DNA of 50,946 bases from Lawsonibacter faecis (GTDB lineage Bacteria > Bacillota > Clostridia > Oscillospirales > Oscillospiraceae): NCBI RefSeq assembly GCF_014287675.1, contig NZ_JACOPQ010000021.1, positions 1-50,946 on the forward strand, read 5' to 3'. This document shows, one piece after another, positions 33,614 to 40,417 of the stretch (within the stretch, counting starts at the first letter, position 1; each line of letters starts with the position of its first letter). Both the position numbers and the translations under genes were made by a program. Under the pieces are notes generated by a model. It saw only the letters and a program-made list of their open reading frames with translations, was not told the DNA's origin and searched no databases.

Positions 33614-34656
33614 ACTCGTAGCTCCATCTCAAACTCGGATCGATCTCTGATGGCCTCTTTACCAGTCCGAACTATAGCCATAGTTTTATGTTCATTTGCT
33701 TCTTTTCTTAGAGTAATAATTCGTATATCATCCATAGCCTCAACGCAACAGTTTTCCAATATTGCATCTATGGCTTCGGCACTGTGAGTAGTTACAAATG
33801 CTTGAATATTAAAACGCCTACACGCATTTATAAACCAAGAAAAGATCTCTTGAAAAGCCGATATATTAATGGCATTGTCAATTTCGTCGATCAATAAGAT
33901 TCCATTTTGATTGCCTGCAAGTAAGGCCGTTAATAACACCGCTTTTTGTAGACCAGCACCATAAGAAAATAGAGGTAAAGTGCCAGAAATAGCATTATGG
34001 AGATAAATATCTTCACCAACAATACTAATATCTTCTACATTAGGATCAAACGACCGAATGATATCCAAAATTTCTTTTTTCTGCTCATTTATAATAGAAT
34101 CAGACAGAAGTTTAATACAACTCCTATAATACGAAACACCAGAATGAAGGTATGTGCCATGAAATAATGGTTCTGATGAAGACTCGAAACTCTCAATAAT
34201 GCTATTTTTTATATTATGACTGATATATACCGGCTTTTTATCTTCTTGTATAACTTTAATTGTTAACGAAAAAATTTTATCCGATCCACCAGCACTATCG
34301 GTTAATTCTCCTATATCTCCACCCGCCTCATATTTATATGATATATTATCTATCACCGTCTCAAAGGCTAAGGAGTAATGGGATTTTCCATCAGTTTCTG
34401 TCTCTTTTACAAAAATCGAGGAAAAGTATTCGACCGACTTTGTTTTACGCATTGTGACAGGAGTCCGAAGAAAGGCAACTTGCATTAAAGTACCAATGTT
34501 ATAGGGTTGAGACATAAGCCTAATTGCTTCTAAGATGCTAGTTTTCCCACTGTTATTGGCTCCAATTAACACGTTGATACGTGAGAGGTGATCAAGATCT
34601 AACGCTCTAATCCCTCTAAACATTGAAATGCTCAATTTTGAAATCAATGGTTCCAT
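33610..34656 (-). CDS. AAA (OLD/AAA_15-like) ATPase of a two-gene defence-like cassette
   Basis: This 348-residue ABC-type AAA ATPase has Walker A GANNSGKTS (32-40), a signature-like SYGAGLQKA near 233, Walker B GILLIDEID near 250 and a switch His in TTHS near 287. It resembles RecF/OLD-type ATPases. The start follows GGAGGTGTCAA. The TOPRIM gene overlaps its stop by 4 bases. Paired ATPase and TOPRIM genes are the layout of PARIS (AriA/AriB), AbiL and split OLD systems; the ATPase is shorter than I would expect for AriA, so the exact family is open. An upstream promoter is visible. It lies in an AT-rich island. Confidence 0.8.
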   Translation of the reverse strand: MEPLISKLSISMFRGIRALDLDHLSRINVLIGANNSGKTSILEAIRLMSQPYNIGTLMQVAFLRTPVTMRKTKSVEYFSSIFVKETETDGKSHYSLAFETVIDNISYKYEAGGDIGELTDSAGGSDKIFSLTIKVIQEDKKPVYISHNIKNSIIESFESSSEPLFHGTYLHSGVSYYRSCIKLLSDSIINEQKKEILDIIRSFDPNVEDISIVGEDIYLHNAISGTLPLFSYGAGLQKAVLLTALLAGNQNGILLIDEIDNAINISAFQEIFSWFINACRRFNIQAFVTTHSAEAIDAILENCCVEAMDDIRIITLRKEANEHKTMAIVRTGKEAIRDRSEFEMELRV

Positions 34657-34699
34657 TTGACACCTCCCACTATCTTCTTCACCCTAGCTATTCTATCCA

Positions 34700-34728
34700 A
34701 GTATAAATCCTATTAAAGAAAAAAACAA
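34700..34728 (-). promoter_or_regulatory. Promoter of the ATPase/TOPRIM operon
   Basis: On the minus strand TTGTTT (34728-34723) and TATACT (34705-34700) are 17 bases apart, about 45 bases before the ATPase start. The rest of 34657-34912 is AT-rich with no gene. Confidence 0.5.
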
Positions 34729-34912
34729 CAAATATAATAATTTTTCTCTCTACAATGTTATAGTCAAAGGCCTTTCCTGAGCAGACATTTTCCTTCCTCC
34801 GAACATGATAAGAAAAATCTAATGTAGTCATAGTTCTTCAATCGATTTGACTGCTGTCCTAAATTTTAACGTGTTACTTTATTTTTTGATACATGTGATA
34901 ATCCGATTGTCT

Positions 34913-35482
34913 CTATCGTACTGACCGAATCAGCGTCAACCGCTCCTTTGGATCGAGCCACAACCGGAAATCCGTTGCAATTTCCGGATAAGCGCTCACT
35001 CCTCCGCCTTTTCCTTGTTTTACATAGAGTCCAACTGCATGAGTCCTTCGTACCCACAAAGTCGGCGTAATGGTCAGAGAGGTGGTATGTCCTTGGCGGA
35101 TCAGCTCCGCGCAGACCTGGTCATCGAATTCGGCATTCTGATCCAATTCCCACTGGCGGAGAAACTCTAATGTGTTCCGGCTGCGCATCCAGCTTTGGAT
35201 CACATATCCTGGAGACTCATCGGAATACTGCCTTGTCAGTTCTGTCAGTGAAACCATGCCATCATAGGCCAGCGTTCTCATATACAGACTGATGGATTCT
35301 TGATAGTCCCTGATTTTTTGTGTGGCCAGTAGCCTTTCCTCATTCAGCGTATCATAGAATCTCTCTTTTGCTGCGCTGGCCGCTTCCATGTCGACCAATC
35401 CTTTTGTCAGAAGTGCGTCAATGACAGACTCATATTGAAATGCCAGGCATATGTAGCGCTCACGTAGTTCGTTCTCGTTCAT
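34913..35482 (-). CDS. KilA-N-domain protein, apparently C-terminally short
   Basis: This 189-residue protein has a helical N-terminal part and, from about residue 92, the KilA-N pattern: YVIQSWMRSRNTLEFLRQWE, then LTITPTLWVRRTHAVGLYV, KGGGVSAYPEIATDF and LWLDPKERLTLI. KilA-N domains occur in phage and mobile-element proteins and bind nucleic acid. Homologues usually continue well past this point, whereas this frame stops soon after at 34913, so the C-terminus may be lost. The ATG follows AAGGAG. It lies 52 bases after the recombinase-domain gene and 256 bases before the ATPase gene. Confidence 0.6.
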   Translation of the reverse strand: MNENELRERYICLAFQYESVIDALLTKGLVDMEAASAAKERFYDTLNEERLLATQKIRDYQESISLYMRTLAYDGMVSLTELTRQYSDESPGYVIQSWMRSRNTLEFLRQWELDQNAEFDDQVCAELIRQGHTTSLTITPTLWVRRTHAVGLYVKQGKGGGVSAYPEIATDFRLWLDPKERLTLIRSVR

Positions 35483-35534
35483 GACCCATTCTCCTTTTTA
35501 CCAGTATAACAAGGGAAATGGGTTCTGCATAGTC

Positions 35535-35885
35535 TCATTTTGTCTCAAAAGCCGGAGACCGATACCTGACTGCCTTGCGTGGATGCCCAGCCTTATCGTA
35601 ATCTATGTTGCAGCGCTGGGCCCTCTCAAACTGTGCGTCCATATATACCCTAACTCCAACCAATGGGATATATTTTTTGTTCGTCAGAAGTTTATCCACG
35701 GCCGCCCTGGTCCATTTTGTTTTTCCTATCGGAGAGAGGATGCCTTTTGCGAAGAGCATATCAACGATTTTTCCTAAGCTGGCTCCGGCGAGATAAGCGT
35801 CAAAGATGCTGCGGACCACATCCGCCTTTTCTTCATGTACTGCGATTTCTCCTTCGATCAAAACATAGCCATACGGAAGTTTCAT
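35535..35885 (-). CDS. Small recombinase-domain protein
   Basis: This 116-residue protein matches the Recombinase domain of large serine recombinases: MKLPYGYVLIEGEIAVHEEK, VRSIFDAYLAGASLGKIVDML, then SPIGKTKWTRAAVDKLLTNKKYI. The catalytic resolvase domain is absent, and the start ATG with GTGAGG upstream looks real. Short stand-alone versions occur in Clostridia and may be accessory factors or relics. It is the first gene after the tRNA on the island side. Confidence 0.65.
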   Translation of the reverse strand: MKLPYGYVLIEGEIAVHEEKADVVRSIFDAYLAGASLGKIVDMLFAKGILSPIGKTKWTRAAVDKLLTNKKYIPLVGVRVYMDAQFERAQRCNIDYDKAGHPRKAVRYRSPAFETK

Positions 35886-35914
35886 AGCTGCCTCACTTTC
35901 TTAAACATCAATAA

Positions 35915-35954
35915 AAGCAGGTTTTAGGAATCGTCTATCTCCTCAAACCTGCTT
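35915..35954. repeat. Hairpin between the recombinase-domain gene and tRNA-Ala
   Basis: A 15-bp stem with one mismatch (AAGCAGGTTTTAGGA) and a ten-base loop. It lies about 30 bases upstream of the recombinase-domain ATG and may be a second terminator for the tRNA transcript. Confidence 0.45.
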
Positions 35955-36025
35955 ATTTGTCTCATTGATATGTAATTGTGCCCAGTAGTCAGACCGGGTT
36001 TTTGTCTGATTTCGCCAGTAAAATG

Positions 36026-36063
36026 CAAAACCTGCGTATAACTATCGTTACACGCAGGTTTTG
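36026..36063 (-). terminator. Terminator of tRNA-Ala
   Basis: A 12-bp stem (CAAAACCTGCGT) plus a 4-bp inner stem with a TATC loop, followed on the minus strand by GCATTTT, begins 8 bases after the encoded CCA. Confidence 0.75.
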
Positions 36064-36070
36064 TCTACTT

Positions 36071-36146
36071 TGGTGGACCTGAACGGGATCGAACCGTCGA
36101 CCTCTCGGATGCGAACCGAACGCTCTCCCAGCTGAGCTACAGGCCC
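36071..36146 (-). tRNA. tRNA-Ala (anticodon CGC)
   Basis: The 76-nt minus-strand sequence folds as a full cloverleaf. Acceptor GGGCCTG pairs with CAGGTCC with one G-U, the D arm is GCTC/GAGC, the anticodon stem TTCGG/CCGAG holds loop TTCGCAT (anticodon CGC, Ala GCG codons), the T loop is TTCGATC and CCA is encoded. It borders the mosaic island, as expected for an integration site. Confidence 0.93.
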
Positions 36147-36178
36147 ATACGTACCGCGCCACAAACAAGCGCCTAATT

Positions 36179-36206
36179 ATTATAGCATAAATTAATAGGT
36201 TGTAAA
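36179..36206 (-). promoter_or_regulatory. Promoter of tRNA-Ala
   Basis: On the minus strand TTTACA (36206-36201) and TATAAT (36184-36179) are 16 bases apart, about 33 bases before the tRNA 5' end. Confidence 0.7.
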
Positions 36207-36237
36207 GCCCCTTTTTTAAAAAACTATAAAACTGATA

Positions 36238-36266
36238 TTGATAATTTCCGAGAAATGATGTATGAT
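36238..36266 (+). promoter_or_regulatory. Promoter of the SRP RNA
   Basis: TTGATA (36238-36243) and TATGAT (36261-36266) are 17 bases apart. Transcription would start near 36273, leaving a leader of about 40 nt to be trimmed from the SRP RNA. It is divergent from the tRNA promoter, only 32 bases away. Confidence 0.7.
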
Positions 36267-36311
36267 ACAAACTACAGTCTTTCCACGGACCTGAGCGCGG
36301 CGCGTTCGGCC

Positions 36312-36597
36312 CGAGGCAAGGCCGCACTAGTCGGGGAGTTAGCGGTGCCCTGTACCTGCAACCCGCTGCAGCAGGGATGAATCCCGGCCCCCGGACTTCG
36401 GCTGTGTTGTCTGCCCCCTATAAGCGGCGATGAGGAATCGGTCCCGCGCAACGGGGCCCCGCGAACCGTGTCAGGCGGGGAACCGAGCAGCACTAAACGG
36501 AATGCCCCGTGTGCCGTGGGGTTCCCGTTTCCGAGCTGGCTGTAAGGGTTACGGACATAGCGGAAGCTTCAAAGGCCGGTGTGCGGTCTTGCCTTGC
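36312..36597 (+). ncRNA. ffs: Large (Gram-positive type) signal recognition particle RNA
   Basis: The apical SRP-binding domain is clear at 36470-36491: GTCAGG, CGG, GGAA tetraloop, CCG, AGCAGC. The Alu domain near 36322-36375 (GCCGCACTAG, then GGGGAGTTAGCGGTGCCCTG) closely follows the B. subtilis scRNA pattern. The ends pair: 36315-36327 (GGCAAGGCCGCAC) with 36581-36593. About 285 nt fits the 270-nt class. Location directly upstream of dnaX and ybaB matches B. subtilis. Ends are approximate. Confidence 0.92.
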
Positions 36598-36775
36598 GCC
36601 GAAGCGCTGAACAACCGGGAGCAGAGGACTGAGGACGCTCGAAGCAAAATTGCACAGCGGTCGTCCCTTGCAAAACCGCAGTGCAGTCGTTTGCGGCCGC
36701 GGCGGGAACCTGCCGCAAAGGGCGTAAAGCGCGACAAGAGCCGATGCGCGGGCGTGACGTCAGACTGTAGATAGA
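36598..36775 (+). other. Structured 178-nt stretch between SRP RNA and dnaX, no gene recognised
   Basis: GC-rich, with inverted repeats such as TTTGCGGC/GCCGCAAA (36690-36697 and 36712-36719). No start with a ribosome-binding site gives a credible protein. It ends in a terminator. It could be a longer SRP RNA 3' trailer, a separate small RNA or a dispersed repeat. Confidence 0.4.
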
Positions 36776-36817
36776 GGAGCGATGCGACGCGGCTTTCCGC
36801 ATCGACGCTCCTTTTTT
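36776..36817 (+). terminator. Terminator before dnaX
   Basis: GGAGC and GATGCG pair with CGCATC and GCTCC across a three-base bulge, followed by T6. It likely ends SRP RNA transcription. Confidence 0.7.
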
Positions 36818-36832
36818 GTTTTGGCTTGTTCC

Positions 36833-36873
36833 CGGATGCGAACCGAACGCCCTCCCGGCTGAGCTACAGGCCC
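36833..36873 (-). pseudogene. tRNA-Ala 5' half remnant
   Basis: These 41 bases match the 5' half of the intact tRNA-Ala (acceptor strand through the CGC anticodon, 36106-36146) with two substitutions in the D arm. The T arm and 3' acceptor are missing. It lies antisense in the dnaX leader. Confidence 0.8.
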
Positions 36874-36922
36874 GGGGATTGTATGTGTCCGACGATGGAG
36901 AAAGAAAATAGAGGTGAATCGG

Positions 36923-38671
36923 ATGTACCAGGCCCTATATCGAAAATACCGCCCGCGCACCTTCGACGACGTTGTGGGCCAGAGCCATATCACCGACACC
37001 CTCAAGCGGCAGGTGGATACGCACCGCCTCTCCCATGCCTACCTGTTTACCGGCACCCGGGGCACCGGCAAGACCTCCTGCGCCAAAATCCTGGCCCGGG
37101 CAGTGAACTGTGAGCGCCCGGTGGACGGCAACCCCTGCAACGAGTGTCCCTCCTGCCAGGGGATTGAAAACGGGTCCATCCTGGACGTGCTGGAGCTGGA
37201 CGCCGCGTCCAACAACGGCGTGGATCAGGTCCGCGCCCTGCGGGACGAGGCGGTATACACCCCCGCGGCGGTCCGTAAACGGGTCTATATCGTGGACGAG
37301 GTCCACATGCTCTCCACGGCGGCCTTCAACGCCCTCCTGAAAATACTGGAGGAGCCGCCGGAGCATCTGATGTTTATTCTCGCCACCACGGAGCTGCACA
37401 AGGTCCCGGCCACCATCAAGTCCCGGTGCCAGCAGTTTGCGTTTAAGCGGATTCTGCCCGGGGACATCGCCGGACGGCTCCAGTACGTCTCCGACCGGGA
37501 GGGGCTGGGCCTCACCGGAGACGGCGCGGTGCTCCTCTCCCGGCTGGCCGACGGCGGTATGCGGGACGCCCTTAGCCTGCTGGACCAGTGCGCCAATCCC
37601 TCCGGCGTGATTGGGGAGGAGGAGGTCCTCTCCGCCCTGGGGCTGGCGGGTAATCTGGAGACCGCCGCATTGATGGAGCAGATTGCCGGGGGCCGGACCG
37701 CCGCCGCGCTGGAGACCCTTGCCCGGCTCTACGGCGCTGGCAAGGACGTGGGGAGTCTCCTGAACGAGCTCTCCTCCCTGGCCCGGGATCTCCTGATCCG
37801 CAAGACCGCGCCCCAGGGGGGCGCCGCCCTCCTGACCGGGGGTTACGACGAAAATACCATGCGCCGCCTGTCCAATCTCCTCCAGACCCCCAGACTGGCG
37901 CAGATTCTGACCCGTCTTCAGGCCACCCAGGCGGATTTGGCCCGCAGCGGAAACCGCCGTACCGATGCGGAGCTCTGCCTCATCCGCCTGTGCGACGAGA
38001 CGCTGGACGGAAGTCCGGCAGGGCTGAACGCGCGTCTGGCCCGGCTGGAGGACGCGGTGGCGTCCGGCGTGGTTGCCGTCCGTGCCGAAGCGCCGGCGAC
38101 GGACGCGCCAGAGACGGTCGCGGCCCCGCCGGAGGATACGCCCGCGCCCGCCAGGTCCGTACAGCAGGCGGCGGGTAAGCCGCCCTGGGAGGAGCGCCCC
38201 CCGCTCCCCGACGAACCGGGCGAGCAGGTCGTGCCCGGGACGGACCGGGAACAGCCCTCCGCGCCGGCGGTGGAGGCGCCCGCACCTCGTTCGGACGCCG
38301 CGGCGGCTCCGCCGCCGGGCGATTTCTGGCCCGGTCTGGCGGCTTCGCTCAAGGGCCGCATTCCCATGGGGGAGTATACGTTCCTCGCAAACCCCGCCAT
38401 GGTCCAGGGCAGGGCGGAGGGCGGTGTGCTGACGCTGTATGCCGACTGCGACTTCACCCGCAGCATGATCAACAAGCCGGGCATTCTCAACGCGGTCTCT
38501 CAGGCGGCCGCACTCCTGCTGGGCGGGCAGCACCGGGTCGCCGTGACGGTGGGCAGCGCGCCGCCGGTCTCCCAAGCCGCGCCGGCAGCGTCTCCCGCCG
38601 GGGAGGAGCACGACAAGCTGGACGATCTGCTGGCTTTTGGCGGGCAGTTTGATAATATTATTATTCAGTAA
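36923..38671 (+). CDS. dnaX: DNA polymerase III subunit gamma/tau
   Basis: This 582-residue clamp-loader ATPase has the standard N-terminal start MYQALYRKYRPRTFDDVVGQ, Walker A GTRGTGKTS (about 42-50), zinc-binding cysteines (CERPVDGNPCNECPSC), Walker B VDEVHML, sensor ATTELHK and the SRC motif KSRCQQF. Residues about 390-470 are a Pro/Ala-rich linker, followed by a tau-like C-terminal domain. I chose ATG at 36923 because AGAGGTG lies 9 bases upstream; a GTG three codons earlier is possible. It loads the sliding clamp during replication. SRP RNA is upstream and ybaB downstream, the conserved Gram-positive arrangement. Confidence 0.96.
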   Translation: MYQALYRKYRPRTFDDVVGQSHITDTLKRQVDTHRLSHAYLFTGTRGTGKTSCAKILARAVNCERPVDGNPCNECPSCQGIENGSILDVLELDAASNNGVDQVRALRDEAVYTPAAVRKRVYIVDEVHMLSTAAFNALLKILEEPPEHLMFILATTELHKVPATIKSRCQQFAFKRILPGDIAGRLQYVSDREGLGLTGDGAVLLSRLADGGMRDALSLLDQCANPSGVIGEEEVLSALGLAGNLETAALMEQIAGGRTAAALETLARLYGAGKDVGSLLNELSSLARDLLIRKTAPQGGAALLTGGYDENTMRRLSNLLQTPRLAQILTRLQATQADLARSGNRRTDAELCLIRLCDETLDGSPAGLNARLARLEDAVASGVVAVRAEAPATDAPETVAAPPEDTPAPARSVQQAAGKPPWEERPPLPDEPGEQVVPGTDREQPSAPAVEAPAPRSDAAAAPPPGDFWPGLAASLKGRIPMGEYTFLANPAMVQGRAEGGVLTLYADCDFTRSMINKPGILNAVSQAAALLLGGQHRVAVTVGSAPPVSQAAPAASPAGEEHDKLDDLLAFGGQFDNIIIQ

Positions 38672-38765
38672 ACGGCGATGAATCGAGCGCCCCGGCGGGC
38701 TGAGGCGTGCCGCTGGGGGTACGGCTCCCCCCTCGGGGGAGCCAAAGATGAAAGGAGATATTATA

Positions 38766-39113
38766 ATGGCGAAGGGTTTCGGCCGTCCGGGTATGGGCGG
38801 TATGGGCGGCGGCATCAATATGAACATGATTAAGCAGGCCCAGAAGATGCAGGAGAACATGCAGAAGATGCAGGCGGAGATGGAGGCCAAGGAGTACACC
38901 GCCCAGGCTGGCGGCGGCGTGGTCTCGGCCACCGTCACCGGCCGTCATGAGGTAGTCGCCCTGACAATTGACCCCGAGGCGGTGGACCCGGAGGATGTGG
39001 AGCTTTTGCAGGATATGATCGTAGCGGCTGTAAACGAGGCCATGCGGGCCGCGGAGGCCGACATGGCCGAGGGGATGCAGCAGCTCACCGGCGGGCTGGG
39101 ACTGCCCTTCTAA
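38766..39113 (+). CDS. ybaB: YbaB/EbfC family nucleoid-associated protein
   Basis: This 115-residue protein has a Gly/Met-rich start (MAKGFGRPGMGGMGGG), the long helix MIKQAQKMQENMQKMQAEME and the conserved core VVSATVTGRHEVVALTIDPEAVDPEDVE. It should dimerise and bind DNA. ATG at 38766 follows AAAGGAG; an earlier in-frame ATG (MKGDII) overlaps that site and is not used. It follows dnaX by 94 bases. recR, the usual next gene in Bacillus, is not here. Confidence 0.93.
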   Translation: MAKGFGRPGMGGMGGGINMNMIKQAQKMQENMQKMQAEMEAKEYTAQAGGGVVSATVTGRHEVVALTIDPEAVDPEDVELLQDMIVAAVNEAMRAAEADMAEGMQQLTGGLGLPF

Positions 39114-39138
39114 ACGGAAAAGCGCTTATGGAATTCAG

Positions 39139-39174
39139 GGCGGGACCGGGCGCACGCCCGGTCCCGCCTGTTTG
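39139..39174 (+). terminator. Terminator after ybaB
   Basis: A 13-bp perfect stem (GGCGGGACCGGGC) with a GCAC loop, followed by TGTTTG. Confidence 0.65.
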
Positions 39175-39206
39175 CCCAAGGCGGGGCAGGGGGGAGGGAA
39201 CACACG

Positions 39207-39737
39207 ATGATATTGGAGACGAAGCGCCTGCGCCTGCGGGAGCTGACGGAGGAGGACCGGCCCGGGCTGTGCGGGATTCTGCAGGACGGGGCGGCCATGT
39301 ACGCCTATGAACACGCATTTTCCGACCGGGAGGTGGATCAGTGGCTCGCACGGCAGATGGACCGCTACCGCCGGGAGGGCTTCGGCCTCTGGGCGGTCAT
39401 CCGCAGGGAGGATGGGGCTTTCGTCGGCCAGTGCGGACTCACCCTGCAGGAGTGGGACGGCAGGAGGGTGCCCGAGATAGGCTATCTTCTGCAGCGCCGC
39501 TTCTGGCACAACGGCTACGCCGCCGAGGCCGCCGCGGGCTGTAAGCGGTACGCCTTCGACGTGCTGGGCCTGGAGGCGGTTTATTCCATCATACGGGACG
39601 GCAATCTGCCGTCTCAGAGGGTGGCCGAGCGCAACGGGATGCGCGTGGTGGGCCGGCTTGTCAAGCACAACTACGGGATGGAGATGCCCCATGACGTGTG
39701 GGGCGTCTCCAGGGAAGAGGACGCGGGCGGCAAATGA
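39207..39737 (+). CDS. GNAT-family N-acetyltransferase (RimJ/RimL type)
   Basis: This 176-residue protein starts LETKRLRLRELTEEDRPGL as RimL-type enzymes do. It has VPEIGYLLQRRFWHNGYAAEA (acetyl-CoA-binding motif A region) near 90-110 and the end motif NLPSQRVAERNGM near 133-145. It would transfer acetyl from acetyl-CoA to an amine; the substrate is unknown. GGGGGAGGG precedes the ATG. The next gene overlaps its stop by 4 bases, so they are co-translated. Confidence 0.87.
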   Translation: MILETKRLRLRELTEEDRPGLCGILQDGAAMYAYEHAFSDREVDQWLARQMDRYRREGFGLWAVIRREDGAFVGQCGLTLQEWDGRRVPEIGYLLQRRFWHNGYAAEAAAGCKRYAFDVLGLEAVYSIIRDGNLPSQRVAERNGMRVVGRLVKHNYGMEMPHDVWGVSREEDAGGK

Positions 39738-40396
39738 AACTGGAGTTTCCCAAAATCGGAATGCGGATGGTGAAGACGGCCGTAGCGGTGGTCGTCTGTT
39801 TCTTCCTGTTTCTGCCCTTCTGGGTGCGCATTCCCGCGGGGGAATATGACCCCTTTAAGGATGTGGGGCCTTTTTACGCCTGCATCGCCGCCATTATCTG
39901 CATGCAGAGCTCCGTGAAGCAGTCGGTGCGGCAGGGTGTGTCCCGGGTCATAGGCACCTGCATCGGCGGGCTGGTCGGCCTGGGGATTCTCTTTCTGGAC
40001 GACCTCATCGGCCAGAGCGTGGTCACGGGGCTGATGATGGGCGGCGGCGTGATTCTGACGCTGTGGATCTGCAACCTCATCAAGCGGCCGGCGGCCTGCT
40101 CCATCAGCTGCATTGTGGTGTGCGTGGTCATGCTCAACCACAACGGGCCGGACCGGTACTTATATACCCTCTTCCGGGTTCTTGAGACCACGGTGGGCAT
40201 CGTGACGGCGGTGGCGGTAAACCACCTCCTGCCCGACCAGCATTCCGCGGCGGATGAAGAGGCGTCCCCGGCGGAGCTGGCCGAGAGCCTGGCGGAGAAG
40301 CTCTCCGAGGGCGGTACGTCCGCCGAGGAGGAGCTGGCCGGGGACCTGGCGGAGCGGCTCCAGCGGGAGGAGCGCGCCAAAGACGAGACCAAATGA
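39734..40396 (+). CDS. Aromatic-acid-exporter-like (FUSC/ArAE) membrane protein
   Basis: This 220-residue protein has four to five membrane helices in residues 12-170: VVVCFFLFLPF, the FYACIAAIICMQSS helix, GTCIGGLVGLGILFL and CSISCIVVCVVML. It ends in an acidic, Glu/Ala-rich cytoplasmic tail with coiled-coil character. The pattern, with VSRVIGTCIGGLVGL, fits the N-terminal domain of the ArAE/FUSC family. Its ATG overlaps the GNAT stop (ATGA at 39734). Substrate unknown. Confidence 0.75.
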   Translation: MKLEFPKIGMRMVKTAVAVVVCFFLFLPFWVRIPAGEYDPFKDVGPFYACIAAIICMQSSVKQSVRQGVSRVIGTCIGGLVGLGILFLDDLIGQSVVTGLMMGGGVILTLWICNLIKRPAACSISCIVVCVVMLNHNGPDRYLYTLFRVLETTVGIVTAVAVNHLLPDQHSAADEEASPAELAESLAEKLSEGGTSAEEELAGDLAERLQREERAKDETK

Positions 40397-40417
40397 TACA
40401 AAAAGGAGCGCAAAAGG

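Noticed and set aside
36760..37005. Short minus-strand protein across the dnaX start
   Set aside because: No ribosome-binding site, overlaps the strongly supported dnaX start and a tRNA fragment.
39207..39737. Minus-strand frame (185 codons) opposite the GNAT gene
   Set aside because: The plus strand has the full GNAT motif set and a ribosome-binding site; the minus frame has neither.
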